A DNA stretch of 64,000 bases, from the NCBI RefSeq assembly GCF_030864005.1, contig NZ_CP132976.1:5208001-5272000 (forward strand), written 5' to 3'. This document shows, one piece after another, positions 8,166 to 17,232 of this stretch. A program made the position numbers and the translations under genes. This DNA is from Achromobacter seleniivolatilans. Lineage in GTDB: Bacteria; Pseudomonadota; Gammaproteobacteria; Burkholderiales; Burkholderiaceae_B. The first letter of the stretch is position 1; each line of letters opens with the position of its first letter. The notes under the pieces were generated by a model. That model made no database searches. It saw nothing but the letters and a program-made list of their open reading frames with translations, and had not been told where the DNA came from.

Positions 8166-9574
8166 GCGCATCCGACTTTACCCAACGCTTGGTCCAGGCT
8201 CTGGGCCCCGACACCGTTTACACCGCCAGCGCCGATATTGCGCCGTGGTTGTCCGATTGGCGGGGCTTGTACAACGGGCAGGCACAGGCGGTAGTTCGTC
8301 CGCGCACGACCGCCGAAGTGGCGACCTGCCTGACGTTGTGCCAGGCGGCTGGCGTGCCTGTGGTGCCGCGTGGGGGCAATACCGGTTTGTGTGGCGGCGC
8401 GACGCCTGATGGCGGGGCCACGAACGTGGTGCTCAGTCTGGATCGCATGAATGCCGTGCGTTCGATTGATACCGTGGCCAACACCATGGTGGCGGAAGCC
8501 GGCGCCATCCTGGGCAATCTGCGCCGTGCGGCGCAAGACGCGGGGCGTTTGCTGCCGCTGAGCCTGGCGGCGGAAGATTCCAGCCAGATTGGCGGCAACG
8601 TCGCTACCAATGCGGGCGGCGTGAATGTGGTGCGTTACGGCATGGCGCGCGAATTGGTGTTGGGCCTGGAAGCCGTGCTGCCTACGGGTGAAATTTTTCA
8701 CGGCCTGCGTACCTTGCGCAAAGACAATACCGGCTACGACCTGAAGCAGTTGTTGATCGGTTCGGAGGGCACGCTGGGCGTCATTACGGCAGTCGCGCTG
8801 CGTCTGTTCCCGCGTACCGATGTGCGCTCGGTGGTGCTGACCGCAGTGGAGTCGCCCGCGCAGGCCTTGCAGCTGTTTGAAATCCTGTTTGAACAATGCG
8901 GGGCGCGTCTTCAGGCGTTTGAGTACTTCTCGGGCGATTGCCTGGATCTGGTGCTTAAGCATGCCGAGGGTGTGCAAGAACCTTTCGATCAGCGTTATCC
9001 GGCTTACGTGCTGGTTGAGTTGGCTGACACGGCTGACGAGGCTGGTTTGAATACGTTGCTGGAAACGGTGATAGGCACGGCGCTGGAACGCGGGTTGTGT
9101 CTGGACGCGGCGGTGTCGGCGTCGTTGGCGCAGTTGCAGACGTTATGGAAGTTGCGGGAAGAAATCTCCGAAGCCCAACGCGCCGATGGTCCGCATTTGA
9201 AGCACGATGTGTCGCTGCCGATTGAACGCATTCCTGATTTCATGGTGTCGGCGGAGGCGCGCATTCGTGCGTTGTATCCGGATTTGCGGCCGTTTATCTT
9301 TGGCCATTTTGGCGATGGCAATCTGCATTACAACCTGTCCCGGCCGGCTGGCGCGGAGCGCGACTGGGTATCGGTGCATGGCGCGGCGATTACGGATGCT
9401 GTGCTGGATGAAGTGAACCGGTATGGCGGGAGTATCTCGGCGGAGCACGGGATCGGGCAGTTGAAGCGGGAGCATTTTTTGCATAGCAAGGATGCTGTGG
9501 AGTTACGGTTGATGCGGGAGATCAAGAGGGTTATGGACCCGGCCGGGATTATGAATCCGGGGAAGTTGCTGTAG
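8162..9574 (+). CDS. FAD-binding D-2-hydroxyacid dehydrogenase (GlcD/D2HGDH-like)
   Basis: A 470-residue flavoprotein of the FAD-binding type 4 / vanillyl-alcohol oxidase fold. The FAD segment PRGGNTGLCGGATP is at about residues 75-88, with SQIGGNVATNAGGVNVVRYG behind it. The C-terminal substrate domain has the metal-ligand string FGHFGDGNLHYN and ends AEHGIGQLKR. Such enzymes oxidise D-2-hydroxyglutarate, D-lactate or related D-2-hydroxyacids and pass electrons to a quinone or ETF; the exact substrate is not resolved. It is co-translated with the GntR regulator, whose effector is probably the same class of acid. Confidence 0.88.
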   Translation: MSASDFTQRLVQALGPDTVYTASADIAPWLSDWRGLYNGQAQAVVRPRTTAEVATCLTLCQAAGVPVVPRGGNTGLCGGATPDGGATNVVLSLDRMNAVRSIDTVANTMVAEAGAILGNLRRAAQDAGRLLPLSLAAEDSSQIGGNVATNAGGVNVVRYGMARELVLGLEAVLPTGEIFHGLRTLRKDNTGYDLKQLLIGSEGTLGVITAVALRLFPRTDVRSVVLTAVESPAQALQLFEILFEQCGARLQAFEYFSGDCLDLVLKHAEGVQEPFDQRYPAYVLVELADTADEAGLNTLLETVIGTALERGLCLDAAVSASLAQLQTLWKLREEISEAQRADGPHLKHDVSLPIERIPDFMVSAEARIRALYPDLRPFIFGHFGDGNLHYNLSRPAGAERDWVSVHGAAITDAVLDEVNRYGGSISAEHGIGQLKREHFLHSKDAVELRLMREIKRVMDPAGIMNPGKLL

Positions 9575-9650
9575 GGGGGCGGTTTCTGCGTGCAGGGGGG
9601 GTAGGCGTGGCTGGGCTGGTTCTTTGTAGGCACTGCTGGGGGTCTTCGTA

Positions 9651-9734
9651 GGCCGCCCCTCGCCGCGGGCGCCGTGACTGCTCGCGCCCACGATTGCGGT
9701 CCGGAGCCTTCGCTCCGGACTTGCCTAGGCGGCC
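9651..9734. repeat. Multi-stem inverted-repeat block
   Basis: An outer stem GGCCGCC (9651-9657) / GGCGGCC (9728-9734) encloses two arms: GGGCGC (9667-9672)/GCGCCC (9684-9689), and a perfect 9-bp hairpin GTCCGGAGC (9699-9707)/GCTCCGGAC (9712-9720) with a CTTC loop. The arrangement resembles a three-way junction. It may be a repeated extragenic element or part of an RNA. Confidence 0.5.
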
Positions 9735-10009
9735 CCCCCCTTCGTCATCTTCGTCCGCCTTCGGCTACCTTCAGATTCCCTCGGGCGCATCGAGGTTGCT
9801 CGCAGCCACGTCGCCCGCGTCGAGGGGCTCTCGCTGTCTTAAGCCGGTGCGCTGCCAGGGCGCTGGTTACTGACGAGGTTTACGTTGCCTGCCTCTGCGG
9901 CCGCCCGGGCGGCGCGCTATCGGCTTACGCGTTGGGGGGCGTCGTAGCGGTGGTCGCTTGCGCGCATGCGCATAGCGGCTTGCTGATGATCTCGCTTGGT
10001 GGGGAAAAG

Positions 10010-10071
10010 CGATGGGCGGCGCGCGTTGGGCATCTATGCTTGAGTGCGGGCTTGTTGCGCGCCGCCCATCG
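10010..10071. repeat. 15-bp perfect inverted repeat with 32-nt loop
   Basis: CGATGGGCGGCGCGC at 10010-10024 is matched exactly by its reverse complement at 10057-10071. No T-run follows on the plus strand, so a simple Rho-independent terminator is not obvious. It ends about 160 bp before the first sulfur-locus gene. Confidence 0.6.
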
Positions 10072-10230
10072 GTTCTGGTGAAGGTTGGGGCTTTAGGGCA
10101 TATTTCCCAAACTTTATAACTTGCCTAAACACCAACCCTCAGGACATATCTTCATACCGACTAAGTATTTTTCGCCATCCTCTCGCGGTGCCAGAATCCC
10201 TGCATACCTGTTTCATATCGGGATTCAAAC

Positions 10231-11031
10231 ATGTCACCGCTGCTTCGCCTGTTAGCCGTCACTGCGCTTTCTGTTGCCTTCACGGGGCCTGCGCATGCAG
10301 AAGATAAATCGACCATCACTGTTGGTATTTCGGTGGGTACGGCCGAGAAGATATTTGATGTGGTGCAGAAGGTTGCTGCCCGGGATGGGTTGACGATCAA
10401 GCTGGTCAAGTTCAACGATTATCAGCTTCCCAATGCTGCGTTGAATGCGGGGGATCTGGATGCCAATGCTTTTCAGCACAAGCCTTTTCTGGACAATCAG
10501 ATCAAGGCGCGCGGCTTCGATATTGTTCCTGTTGGGCTGACGGTCACGGCGCCGTTGGGGTACTACTCGCGCAAGATCAAGTCGCTTAACGACTTGCCGG
10601 AAGGCGCGTCGGTAGGTATTCAGAATGATCCTTCGAACGGCAATCGCGCACTGCGGTTGCTGGCGGCGTACAAGATTATTACGCTCAAGCCCGAGGCCGA
10701 GGCGAAGAACACCGCGACGCCGTTGGATGTGGTGTCGAATCCGCGCAAGATCAAGCTGATAGCGCTGGACGCCGCGCAGCTGCCGCGTTCGCTGGATGAT
10801 TTGACGGTGGCTTCGATCAATAACGACTATGCCGAACAAGCGGGTTTGGTGCCCGCGCGCGATGCTATCGGGCGTGAGGCGGCGGATGGTCCCTATGCCA
10901 ATTTGATCGCCGTGCGCACCAAGGATCGTGATCAGCCGTGGGTGAAGAAGCTGGTGTCGGCGTATCAGTCGCCGGAGGTGCGCGCCTACATCGATAAGGA
11001 ATTCAAGGGTTCGCTGATTCCTGCCTTCTAA
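10231..11031 (+). CDS. MetQ/NlpA-family periplasmic substrate-binding protein
   Basis: A 266-residue ABC-importer binding protein. It has a cleavable signal peptide (about 23 residues ending AHA) without a lipobox cysteine, so it is probably free in the periplasm rather than a lipoprotein. Family signatures are VGISVGTAEKIFDVVQ, KLVKFNDYQLPNAALNAGDL, DANAFQHKPFLD, and NDPSNGNRALRLL. The family binds methionine and related sulfur compounds. It opens the ssu/met cluster in the place where SsuA (the sulfonate-binding protein) would be expected. A paralogue lies at 16381-17208. Confidence 0.9.
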   Translation: MSPLLRLLAVTALSVAFTGPAHAEDKSTITVGISVGTAEKIFDVVQKVAARDGLTIKLVKFNDYQLPNAALNAGDLDANAFQHKPFLDNQIKARGFDIVPVGLTVTAPLGYYSRKIKSLNDLPEGASVGIQNDPSNGNRALRLLAAYKIITLKPEAEAKNTATPLDVVSNPRKIKLIALDAAQLPRSLDDLTVASINNDYAEQAGLVPARDAIGREAADGPYANLIAVRTKDRDQPWVKKLVSAYQSPEVRAYIDKEFKGSLIPAF

Positions 11032-11053
11032 CGCGCGTCACCGGCGACTCATC

Positions 11054-11647
11054 ATGAGCATCATTACCCTGGCGGGTAGCCCGTCTCAGCGGTCCCGTTC
11101 GTCTGCGTTGCTGCGGCATGCTGCACAACGGCTGCGTGCGCGTGGCCTGAATATCAGCGAGCTGGGGCTGCGCGATATTCCTTCCGAAGAATTGATCGAA
11201 GGCCATTACACCGGCGCGGCGGCGGCTGCATTGCGGGCGCGTGTGTCCAGTGCGGACGCGGTGTTGATTTCGACGCCGGTCTACAAGGCATCGTTTTCTG
11301 GCGGCTTGAAAGCGGTGCTGGATTTGCTGGATGAAAAGGCGCTGGCGGGGAAGGTGGTGCTTCCGATCGCAACGGGTGGAAGCCCCGCGCATTTGCTGGC
11401 GTTGGAATACGGGCTGAAACCCGTGCTGTCTGCGCTTGGCGCGCGCCACATCTTGGCTGGCGTCTATGCCACCGACACACAGGTGCGCGTGGATGACGAT
11501 GGCCAGGTTCATATCGATGATGACGTGCGCCAACGTCTGGACGACTCCGTTGACCGGTTGTCGGATCAGGTGCTGCCCCGCGGCATTGTCGTCAACGAAG
11601 CCTTTGACCTGGGCCGGCTCGCGCTTGCGGGCGGTTTCAGCGTCTGA
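11054..11647 (+). CDS. ssuE: NADPH-dependent FMN reductase (SsuE)
   Basis: A 197-residue flavodoxin-fold reductase that supplies FMNH2 to the alkanesulfonate monooxygenase encoded next. The phosphate loop [14 protein letters not shown] is at the N-terminus. [20 protein letters not shown] and [23 protein letters not shown] are typical SsuE segments, the latter including the oligomerisation region. It lies 22 bp after the binding-protein gene and 14 bp before ssuD, in an evident operon. Confidence 0.94.
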   Translation: MSIITLAGSPSQRSRSSALLRHAAQRLRARGLNISELGLRDIPSEELIEGHYTGAAAAALRARVSSADAVLISTPVYKASFSGGLKAVLDLLDEKALAGKVVLPIATGGSPAHLLALEYGLKPVLSALGARHILAGVYATDTQVRVDDDGQVHIDDDVRQRLDDSVDRLSDQVLPRGIVVNEAFDLGRLALAGGFSV

Positions 11648-11661
11648 CTCGGAGTGAGCTG

Positions 11662-12834
11662 ATGGACGTTTTCTGGTTTATTCCCACGCATGGAGATTCG
11701 CGCTACCTGGGCACCAGCCAGGGCGCGCGCGCCGCGAGCTATGACTACTTCCGGCAGGTTGCCGTGGCGGCAGACACGCTGGGTTATGACGGTGTGCTGT
11801 TGCCCACGGGCCGCTCTTGCGAAGACGCATGGGTGGTGGCATCCAGCCTGATCGGCGCCACGCGCCAGCTGAAATTTCTGGTGGCGATACGCCCCGGTGT
11901 CAGTTCGCCGCAGGTCTCTGCGCGCATGGCCGCTACCTTTGACCGGCTGTCCGAAGGCCGTCTGCTGGTTAACGTGGTGACGGGCGGTGATCCGGGTGAA
12001 TTGGAAGGGGACGGCGTGTTTGTCAGCCACGATGAACGCTATGCCATCACCGACGATTATCTGAAGATCTGGCGCGGCATTCTGGAAAACAGCCATCAGG
12101 CCGAAGGCTTCAGTTTTGAAGGCGAGCAACTGGTGTCCAAGGGCGGGAAGGTGATCTATCCGCCCGTGCAAAAGCCGTATCCGCCGCTGTACTTTGGCGG
12201 CTCATCCGAAGCCGCGCACGAGCTGGCCGCGGAACAACTGGACGTGTATCTGACCTGGGGCGAACCGCCTGACGCGGTTGCCAAAAAGATCGCTGATGTG
12301 CGCGCGCGTGCGGCGCGTCATGGGCGCACGTTGCGCTTTGGAATTCGGCTGCACGTCATCGTTCGCGAAACTGAAGACGCTGCCTGGGCGGCGGCCGACG
12401 AACTGATCAGCCACCTTAGCGAAGACTCCGTACGCGCCGCGCAAGCAGCGTTTGCCAAGATGGACTCCGAAGGGCAACGCCGCATGGCGGCCTTGCACGG
12501 CGGTAAGTTGAGTGACGGCAAGGGCGGGCGCTCGCATCTGGAAATTTCACCCAATCTTTGGGCAGGCGTCGGGCTGGTGCGTGGCGGTGCAGGCACCGCT
12601 CTGGTGGGTGATCCGCAAACGGTGGCCGCGCGCATTCAGGAATATGCCGATCTGGGCATAGACACTTTTATCTTCTCTGGTTATCCGCATCTGGAGGAGT
12701 CCTACCGTTTTGCGGAGCTGGTATTTCCGTTGCTGCCCGGCAAGGGCCAGCGCCAGGTTGGCAACACGGTGCTGACGGGACCGTTTGGCGAAGTCATGGC
12801 GACGGAACTCGTGCCGAAGGAATCGGCAAGCTGA
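11662..12834 (+). CDS. ssuD: FMNH2-dependent alkanesulfonate monooxygenase (SsuD)
   Basis: A luciferase-like TIM-barrel monooxygenase of 390 residues that cleaves C2 and longer alkanesulfonates to an aldehyde plus sulfite, using reduced flavin from SsuE. The N-terminus [19 protein letters not shown], the FLVAIRPG strand, [18 protein letters not shown] and [21 protein letters not shown] are strongly SsuD-like. It shares TGATG with ssuC, so translation is coupled. Confidence 0.95.
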   Translation: MDVFWFIPTHGDSRYLGTSQGARAASYDYFRQVAVAADTLGYDGVLLPTGRSCEDAWVVASSLIGATRQLKFLVAIRPGVSSPQVSARMAATFDRLSEGRLLVNVVTGGDPGELEGDGVFVSHDERYAITDDYLKIWRGILENSHQAEGFSFEGEQLVSKGGKVIYPPVQKPYPPLYFGGSSEAAHELAAEQLDVYLTWGEPPDAVAKKIADVRARAARHGRTLRFGIRLHVIVRETEDAAWAAADELISHLSEDSVRAAQAAFAKMDSEGQRRMAALHGGKLSDGKGGRSHLEISPNLWAGVGLVRGGAGTALVGDPQTVAARIQEYADLGIDTFIFSGYPHLEESYRFAELVFPLLPGKGQRQVGNTVLTGPFGEVMATELVPKESAS

Positions 12835-13637
12835 TGGCCGCGCCCGCCCAATCCGACCGTAAACGCCTTCTGCGTGCGGCGCTCACGCCTTGGCTGGCAG
12901 CTCTGGCATTGCTGGGGCTGTGGCAATGGGCGTCGCAGGCCGGGTGGTTGCCCGTGGTCTTGTTTTCGTCTCCATCGGCAGTCGCCCGGGCGGCGCAATC
13001 CGTCGCGGCGTCGGGCGAGTTGTGGGTACAGATTCAGATCAGCTTGTTGCGCGCCGTCGTGGCGCTGTTGGTGGGCGGTGGATTGGGGCTGGCGCTGGGC
13101 GTGCTGAATGGCTTGTCGCGAACGCAGGCGGGTGTGTTGGACGCCGCGCTGCGGTTGCTGGGCAACGTTACGGTCGTGGCGTTCATTCCTCTCTTGTTGC
13201 TGGGTGCAGGCGTTCAGGAAGGCGCCAAGCTCACATTGCTGTCGGCTGGCGTGTTCTTTCCCGTTTACCTGGGCGTGGTGCACGGCATACGCGGGGTCGA
13301 TCCTGCCCTGATCGAAATGGCGCGTGCAGCGGGATTGACCGGGTGGCCGTTGTTGCGCGATGTGATGTTGCCGGGCGCTTTGCCCTCGTTGCTCTCTGGC
13401 CTGCGCTTTGCGCTGGCGCTGTTGTGGGGGTTGATCATCGCCGTTGAAGCGCTTGACGCGCAATCCGGGATCGGCAGCTTGGCCACACGTGTGCGTGATA
13501 TTGCACCGGCGGATCTGGCGTTGTTGGCCGTTCTGCTTTACGTCGCGCTGGGCAAGGCCACCGATGTGCTGGTCACTGCGTCGACACGCCGGCTGCTGCG
13601 TTGGGCGCCTGCCGTCCGGCGGGCTGGCGCTTATTAG
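12834..13637 (+). CDS. ssuC: ABC transporter permease (SsuC)
   Basis: A 267-residue inner-membrane permease with about six hydrophobic segments. The cytoplasmic EAA loop is recognisable (EMARAAGLTGWPLLRDVMLPGALPS, about residues 160-185), which docks with the ATPase. It follows ssuD with overlapping stop/start. The matching ATPase (ssuB) is about 3.6 kb downstream and no SsuA gene is present, so which binding protein feeds it is open. Confidence 0.92.
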   Translation: MAAPAQSDRKRLLRAALTPWLAALALLGLWQWASQAGWLPVVLFSSPSAVARAAQSVAASGELWVQIQISLLRAVVALLVGGGLGLALGVLNGLSRTQAGVLDAALRLLGNVTVVAFIPLLLLGAGVQEGAKLTLLSAGVFFPVYLGVVHGIRGVDPALIEMARAAGLTGWPLLRDVMLPGALPSLLSGLRFALALLWGLIIAVEALDAQSGIGSLATRVRDIAPADLALLAVLLYVALGKATDVLVTASTRRLLRWAPAVRRAGAY

Positions 13638-13647
13638 GATTCAAACC

Positions 13648-14874
13648 ATGGCCAAGATTCAAGCGCGTGAAGATGTGCGTCCCGTGGAACCCGCGGGAGC
13701 TGCGCCCACACGGGCAAGCGATACCCCACGCGCCGTAGAAGCGCTGGCCGAGCAACTGGCCGCTACTGCCGTCGAACGGGATCGTCAGGGCGGGCATGCC
13801 GCCCACGAGCGCGAATTGATACGCGCAAGCGGCCTGCTGCGGCTATCGGTACCGGCCGCGTATGGCGGCACGGGAGCTTCGTGGTCTACCGTGCTTGGCG
13901 CCGTGCGCCGCTTGGCGGAAGCGGACAGCGCCTTGGCGCACGTGTTTGGTTTTCATCACCTGCAAGTAGCGGGTGTGCTGCTGTATGGCACACCCGAGCA
14001 GCACAACTATTTTCTCAAGCCCACTGTCGACCGGAATCTGTTCTGGGGCAATGCGCTGAATCCGCTGGACCGCCGCGTAGTGGCCCGCGCGGAACTGGAC
14101 GGCTATCGCGTGGATGGCGTGAAGAATTTCAGTTCCGGCTCTGTCGGGTCTGACGTGCTGACGTTTTCGGCATGGCACAAGGCATCGGACACGGCGATCA
14201 TTGCGGCGCTGCCGACCCAGGCCGAAGGCATCACCGTGAATCCGGATTGGGACGCTTTCGGACAGCGCCAGACCGACAGCGGCACGGTGCGGTTCGATCA
14301 TGTGCGTCTGGAGGCGATCCAGGTGCTGCAAGCGCCGGGCACCGTGCCATCGGCGCGTGCCACGCTGCGTTCGCAAGTGGCGCAACTGATCATGACCAAT
14401 CTGTATCTGGGCCTGGCACGTGGCGCCTTCCTCGAAGCGCGCCGCTATGTGCGTGAAGATGCGCGGCCCTGGTTTGCGTCGGGCGTGCAGCGCCATGCCG
14501 ATGATCCCTATGTACAGGAGCGGTTTGGCGAGTTCTGGCTGCGCGTGCAGGCCGCGCAGGCTCTGGCCGATCTGGCAGGGCTGAAGCTGGATGCTGCGCT
14601 GGCGCGCGGGCCGTCTGTGACGGCCGATGAACGGGGCGAGGTGGCCGTCGCCGGCGCGCAGGCCAAGGTGCTGGCGCATCGCGCCGCGCTGGAAGTCGGC
14701 TCTGAAATCTTTGATGTGACGGGAGCCAGCTCGACCGCCGCCCGCCATGGGTACGACCGCTATTGGCGCAATGCCCGGGTGCATACCTTGCACGACCCCG
14801 TGGCCTACAAAATTCGTGACCTGGGCCGCTACGCGTTGTTGAACCAGATCCCTGAACCTACTGCTTATTCCTGA
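13648..14874 (+). CDS. Acyl-CoA dehydrogenase-fold flavin monooxygenase, SfnB/DszC-like
   Basis: A 408-residue protein of the acyl-CoA dehydrogenase fold. The start at ATG 13648 is chosen because the longer frame overlaps ssuC. SVPAAYGGTGASWSTVLGAVRRLAEADSALAHVFGFHHL, FWGNALNPLD, and VKNFSSGSVGSDVLTFSA fit the sulfur-acquisition (SfnB) and DszC subgroup, which uses reduced flavin to oxygenate organosulfur compounds instead of dehydrogenating acyl-CoA. The surrounding ssu/met genes support that role. The exact substrate (dialkyl sulfone, sulfide or similar) is unknown. Confidence 0.85.
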   Translation: MAKIQAREDVRPVEPAGAAPTRASDTPRAVEALAEQLAATAVERDRQGGHAAHERELIRASGLLRLSVPAAYGGTGASWSTVLGAVRRLAEADSALAHVFGFHHLQVAGVLLYGTPEQHNYFLKPTVDRNLFWGNALNPLDRRVVARAELDGYRVDGVKNFSSGSVGSDVLTFSAWHKASDTAIIAALPTQAEGITVNPDWDAFGQRQTDSGTVRFDHVRLEAIQVLQAPGTVPSARATLRSQVAQLIMTNLYLGLARGAFLEARRYVREDARPWFASGVQRHADDPYVQERFGEFWLRVQAAQALADLAGLKLDAALARGPSVTADERGEVAVAGAQAKVLAHRAALEVGSEIFDVTGASSTAARHGYDRYWRNARVHTLHDPVAYKIRDLGRYALLNQIPEPTAYS

Positions 14875-14902
14875 TGCGGCCGACCTTGCCTGGATTTTTT
14901 CA

Positions 14903-15703
14903 ATGACCGACATTTCCCCTATTCCCGCCGTGCCGCAGCCGGTGATCCGGCTTGATGCCGTGAGCAAGTCGTTCGCCACGCGAGCGGGCCGATTCGACGC
15001 CGTGCGCAGCGTGTCGCTGTCGATCCGTGCAGGCGATACCTTCGGCATCATCGGCAAGAGCGGCGCGGGCAAGTCCACGCTGCTGCGGCTGATCAATCTG
15101 CTGGAACGTCCGGATGAAGGCGCGGTGCATGTGGCGGGCACGGAACTCACAAGCCTGTCCAAGCGCGACCTGCGCGGCGCTCGGCAAAACATCGGCATGA
15201 TCTTCCAGCAGTTCAATCTGCTGCAGAACGAGACCGTGTTCGAGAACGTCGCGTTTCCGCTGCGCGTGCATGGCGGACGTGACCGCGACCAGATAGCGGC
15301 CCGTGTCCGTGAATGTCTGGACATCGTGGGGCTGACCGACAAAACCACGAGTTATCCCGCCCAGCTGTCAGGGGGCCAGAAGCAGCGCGTGGCGATCGCG
15401 CGCGCATTGGCCAGTGAACCCGCCGTGCTGCTGTGCGATGAACCGACTTCCGCGCTGGACCCCGAGACCACGCGGTCGGTCCTTGCGGTGCTGCGCGACA
15501 TCAACAAACGGCTGGGCGTGACCATCGTGATCGTCACGCATGAGCTGGCCGTGGTGCGGGCCTTGTGCCGGCATGTCGCCGTCATGGAAAACGGCGAAGT
15601 GCTGGAGCAGGCTGAGATTTCGGGGGCCAACGTGCATTTGTCTTCGGCGCTGGGCCGCGAGCTTATCCGCGAGGCCACCCATCCCTACGAAGAGGTCGCG
15701 TGA
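14903..15703 (+). CDS. MetN-like ABC transporter ATPase, short form
   Basis: A 266-residue ATPase with Walker A GKSGAGKST at residues 51-59, Q-loop FQQFNLLQNETVFENV, signature LSGGQKQR and Walker B LLCDEPTSALD. It is closest to MetN of the methionine importer, but canonical MetN is about 340 residues with a C-terminal NIL domain that binds methionine and shuts transport. This protein stops soon after the ATPase core, so that regulatory domain is absent. It overlaps the permease gene (TGATG). Confidence 0.88.
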   Translation: MTDISPIPAVPQPVIRLDAVSKSFATRAGRFDAVRSVSLSIRAGDTFGIIGKSGAGKSTLLRLINLLERPDEGAVHVAGTELTSLSKRDLRGARQNIGMIFQQFNLLQNETVFENVAFPLRVHGGRDRDQIAARVRECLDIVGLTDKTTSYPAQLSGGQKQRVAIARALASEPAVLLCDEPTSALDPETTRSVLAVLRDINKRLGVTIVIVTHELAVVRALCRHVAVMENGEVLEQAEISGANVHLSSALGRELIREATHPYEEVA

Positions 15704-16365
15704 TGCTGGAAACTTTTGTGCAATTGCTGCCCGAGCTGGGCGTGGCGGTGGATCAGACTTTTTTGATGCTGGCCATTGCGCTGACTGCATCCATCTTGCT
15801 GGGCGGGCCGCTGGGCGTTCTCGTATTTTTGACCGGCCCCGGCCAATCGCTCGACAGGCCGGTGGTGCACCGTCTGTTGAGCTGGACAGTGAACACCGTG
15901 CGCTCCTTTCCTTTCATCATTCTGTTGGTTGCGCTGGTGCCGTTCACCCGCGTGATCGCAGGCACCTCCATCGGGCCGGTGGCAGCTGCCGTGCCGCTGT
16001 CATTCGCGGCGATTCCCTATTTCGCACGGCTGGTGGAGCAATGCCTGCGCGAAGTGCCGCGTGGCGTGATTGAAGCCGCCCATGCTGCCGGCGCATCCGA
16101 ATTGCAGATTGTGCGCCGCGTCTTGCTGGTGGAAGCGCGTTCGGGATTGGTGCTGGCGTTAACCGTGCTGGCCGTCAGCTTTCTGTCGTACTCAGCCGTT
16201 GCCGGCGTGGTGGGCGGCGGCGGCATTGGCGACCTGGCCATCCGCTACGGCTACTACCGGTTTCAGTCCGATGTGATGGTGCTGACTGTGGCGCTGCTCG
16301 TCGTGCTGGTGCAGATCATTCAAGTCGCGGGCAATACCGTCGCGCGGCATATCGACAAGCGTTGA
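15703..16365 (+). CDS. MetI-like ABC transporter permease
   Basis: A 220-residue inner-membrane permease, full length for MetI, with about five hydrophobic segments. The coupling loop EVPRGVIEAAHAAGASELQIV and the typical MetI end YYRFQSDVMVLTVALLVVLVQIIQ are visible. The ATG at 15703 overlapping the ATPase stop is preferred over a GTG three bases earlier. It forms a MetN-I-Q type importer with its neighbours. Confidence 0.92.
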   Translation: MLETFVQLLPELGVAVDQTFLMLAIALTASILLGGPLGVLVFLTGPGQSLDRPVVHRLLSWTVNTVRSFPFIILLVALVPFTRVIAGTSIGPVAAAVPLSFAAIPYFARLVEQCLREVPRGVIEAAHAAGASELQIVRRVLLVEARSGLVLALTVLAVSFLSYSAVAGVVGGGGIGDLAIRYGYYRFQSDVMVLTVALLVVLVQIIQVAGNTVARHIDKR

Positions 16366-16380
16366 TTCTTGAGGACTACC

Positions 16381-17208
16381 ATGTCATTGACCCGCAATAT
16401 CCTGGCCGTGGCATTGGCCGCCCTGACGTATGCCGGCGCTGCTCAGGCCGCGGACCCCGCCAAGAAAGAGATCGTTTTCGGCGCCACGGCGGGGCCGTAC
16501 AGCGATCAGATCAAGCTGGGTATCAAGCCTATTCTGGAAAAGCAGGGTTACACCGTCAAGATCGTCGAGTTCAATGATTACGTGCAGCCCAACTTTGCGC
16601 TGGCGCAGGGCGCGCTGGATGCCAACGCCTTTCAGCACGTGGTCTATCTGAAGAACTTTGCGGCCAAGAACAAGTTGGAATTGTCCGAACTGGTCAAGGT
16701 TCCTACCGCACCCATCGCGATCTACAGCAAGAAATACAAGAGCGTCGATGCCGCCCCGGATGGTGTCAGTGTGGCTTTGCCGAATGACCCGACGAATCAG
16801 GCGCGCGCGCTGGTGGTGTTGCAGGATCTGGGCTGGGTAAAACTGCGAGAGGGCTATGACCCGTTGCAGGCGTCTGAAAAGGACGTGGCGGTCAATGTGA
16901 AGAAGATCAAACTGATTCCACTTGAAGCCGCTCAACTGCCGCGTTCGCTGGAAGACACCGACTATTCCTTTGTGAACGGTAACTTTGCGCTGGCTTCGGG
17001 GCTGAAGCTGACGTCGGCGCTGGCCTTGGAAAAGACCACGCCCACCTACCAGAATCTTGTCGCTGTGCGTACGGCTGATTTGAACAAGCCGTATGTGAAG
17101 GATATTGCGGCGGCCTATGCGTCACGTGAATTCCTGGACGTTACCGAGAAGTCATTCGCCGGTTTCGTGAAGACCGATTATCAGCAAAAGCTGGAAGCGG
17201 CCCGCTAG
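16381..17208 (+). CDS. MetQ/NlpA-family periplasmic substrate-binding protein (second copy)
   Basis: A 275-residue binding protein with a signal peptide ending AGAAQA and no lipobox cysteine. The segments VKIVEFNDYVQPNFALAQG, ALDANAFQHVVYL, and LPNDPTNQARALVVLQDLGW follow the MetQ pattern. It directly follows the MetI-like permease, so it is the cognate binding protein of this importer. It differs clearly from the paralogue at 10231, so this is not a recent duplication. A TTG 12 bases upstream is a less likely start. Confidence 0.92.
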   Translation: MSLTRNILAVALAALTYAGAAQAADPAKKEIVFGATAGPYSDQIKLGIKPILEKQGYTVKIVEFNDYVQPNFALAQGALDANAFQHVVYLKNFAAKNKLELSELVKVPTAPIAIYSKKYKSVDAAPDGVSVALPNDPTNQARALVVLQDLGWVKLREGYDPLQASEKDVAVNVKKIKLIPLEAAQLPRSLEDTDYSFVNGNFALASGLKLTSALALEKTTPTYQNLVAVRTADLNKPYVKDIAAAYASREFLDVTEKSFAGFVKTDYQQKLEAAR

Positions 17209-17232
17209 GGCGTCCGGCGCGTAGGCGCGGCC

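Larger units (their letters stand above)
9575..10230. other. 650-bp intergenic region rich in inverted repeats, no convincing gene
   Basis: No reading frame here looks like protein. The longest (9674-10081) is low-complexity Arg/Ala/Pro with no family look. The region is dense in dyads: an 84-nt multi-stem block at 9651-9734, the 14-mer palindrome GCCGCCCGGGCGGC at 9900-9913, GCGCATGCGC at 9962-9971, and a 15-bp inverted repeat at 10010-10071. After about 10085 it turns AT-richer (CTTTATAAC near 10113), which probably holds the promoter of the sulfur locus. It may be a REP-like/BIME repeat cluster or a structured RNA. Confidence 0.6.

Noticed and set aside
9674..10081. 135-codon frame in the palindrome-rich intergenic region
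   Set aside because: Low-complexity translation, no SD, and the DNA is explained better by overlapping inverted repeats.
10231..17208. Two MetQ-like genes as a recent tandem duplication
   Set aside because: The proteins differ over most of their length, lie 5 kb apart and have different signal peptides, so they diverged long ago or have separate origins.
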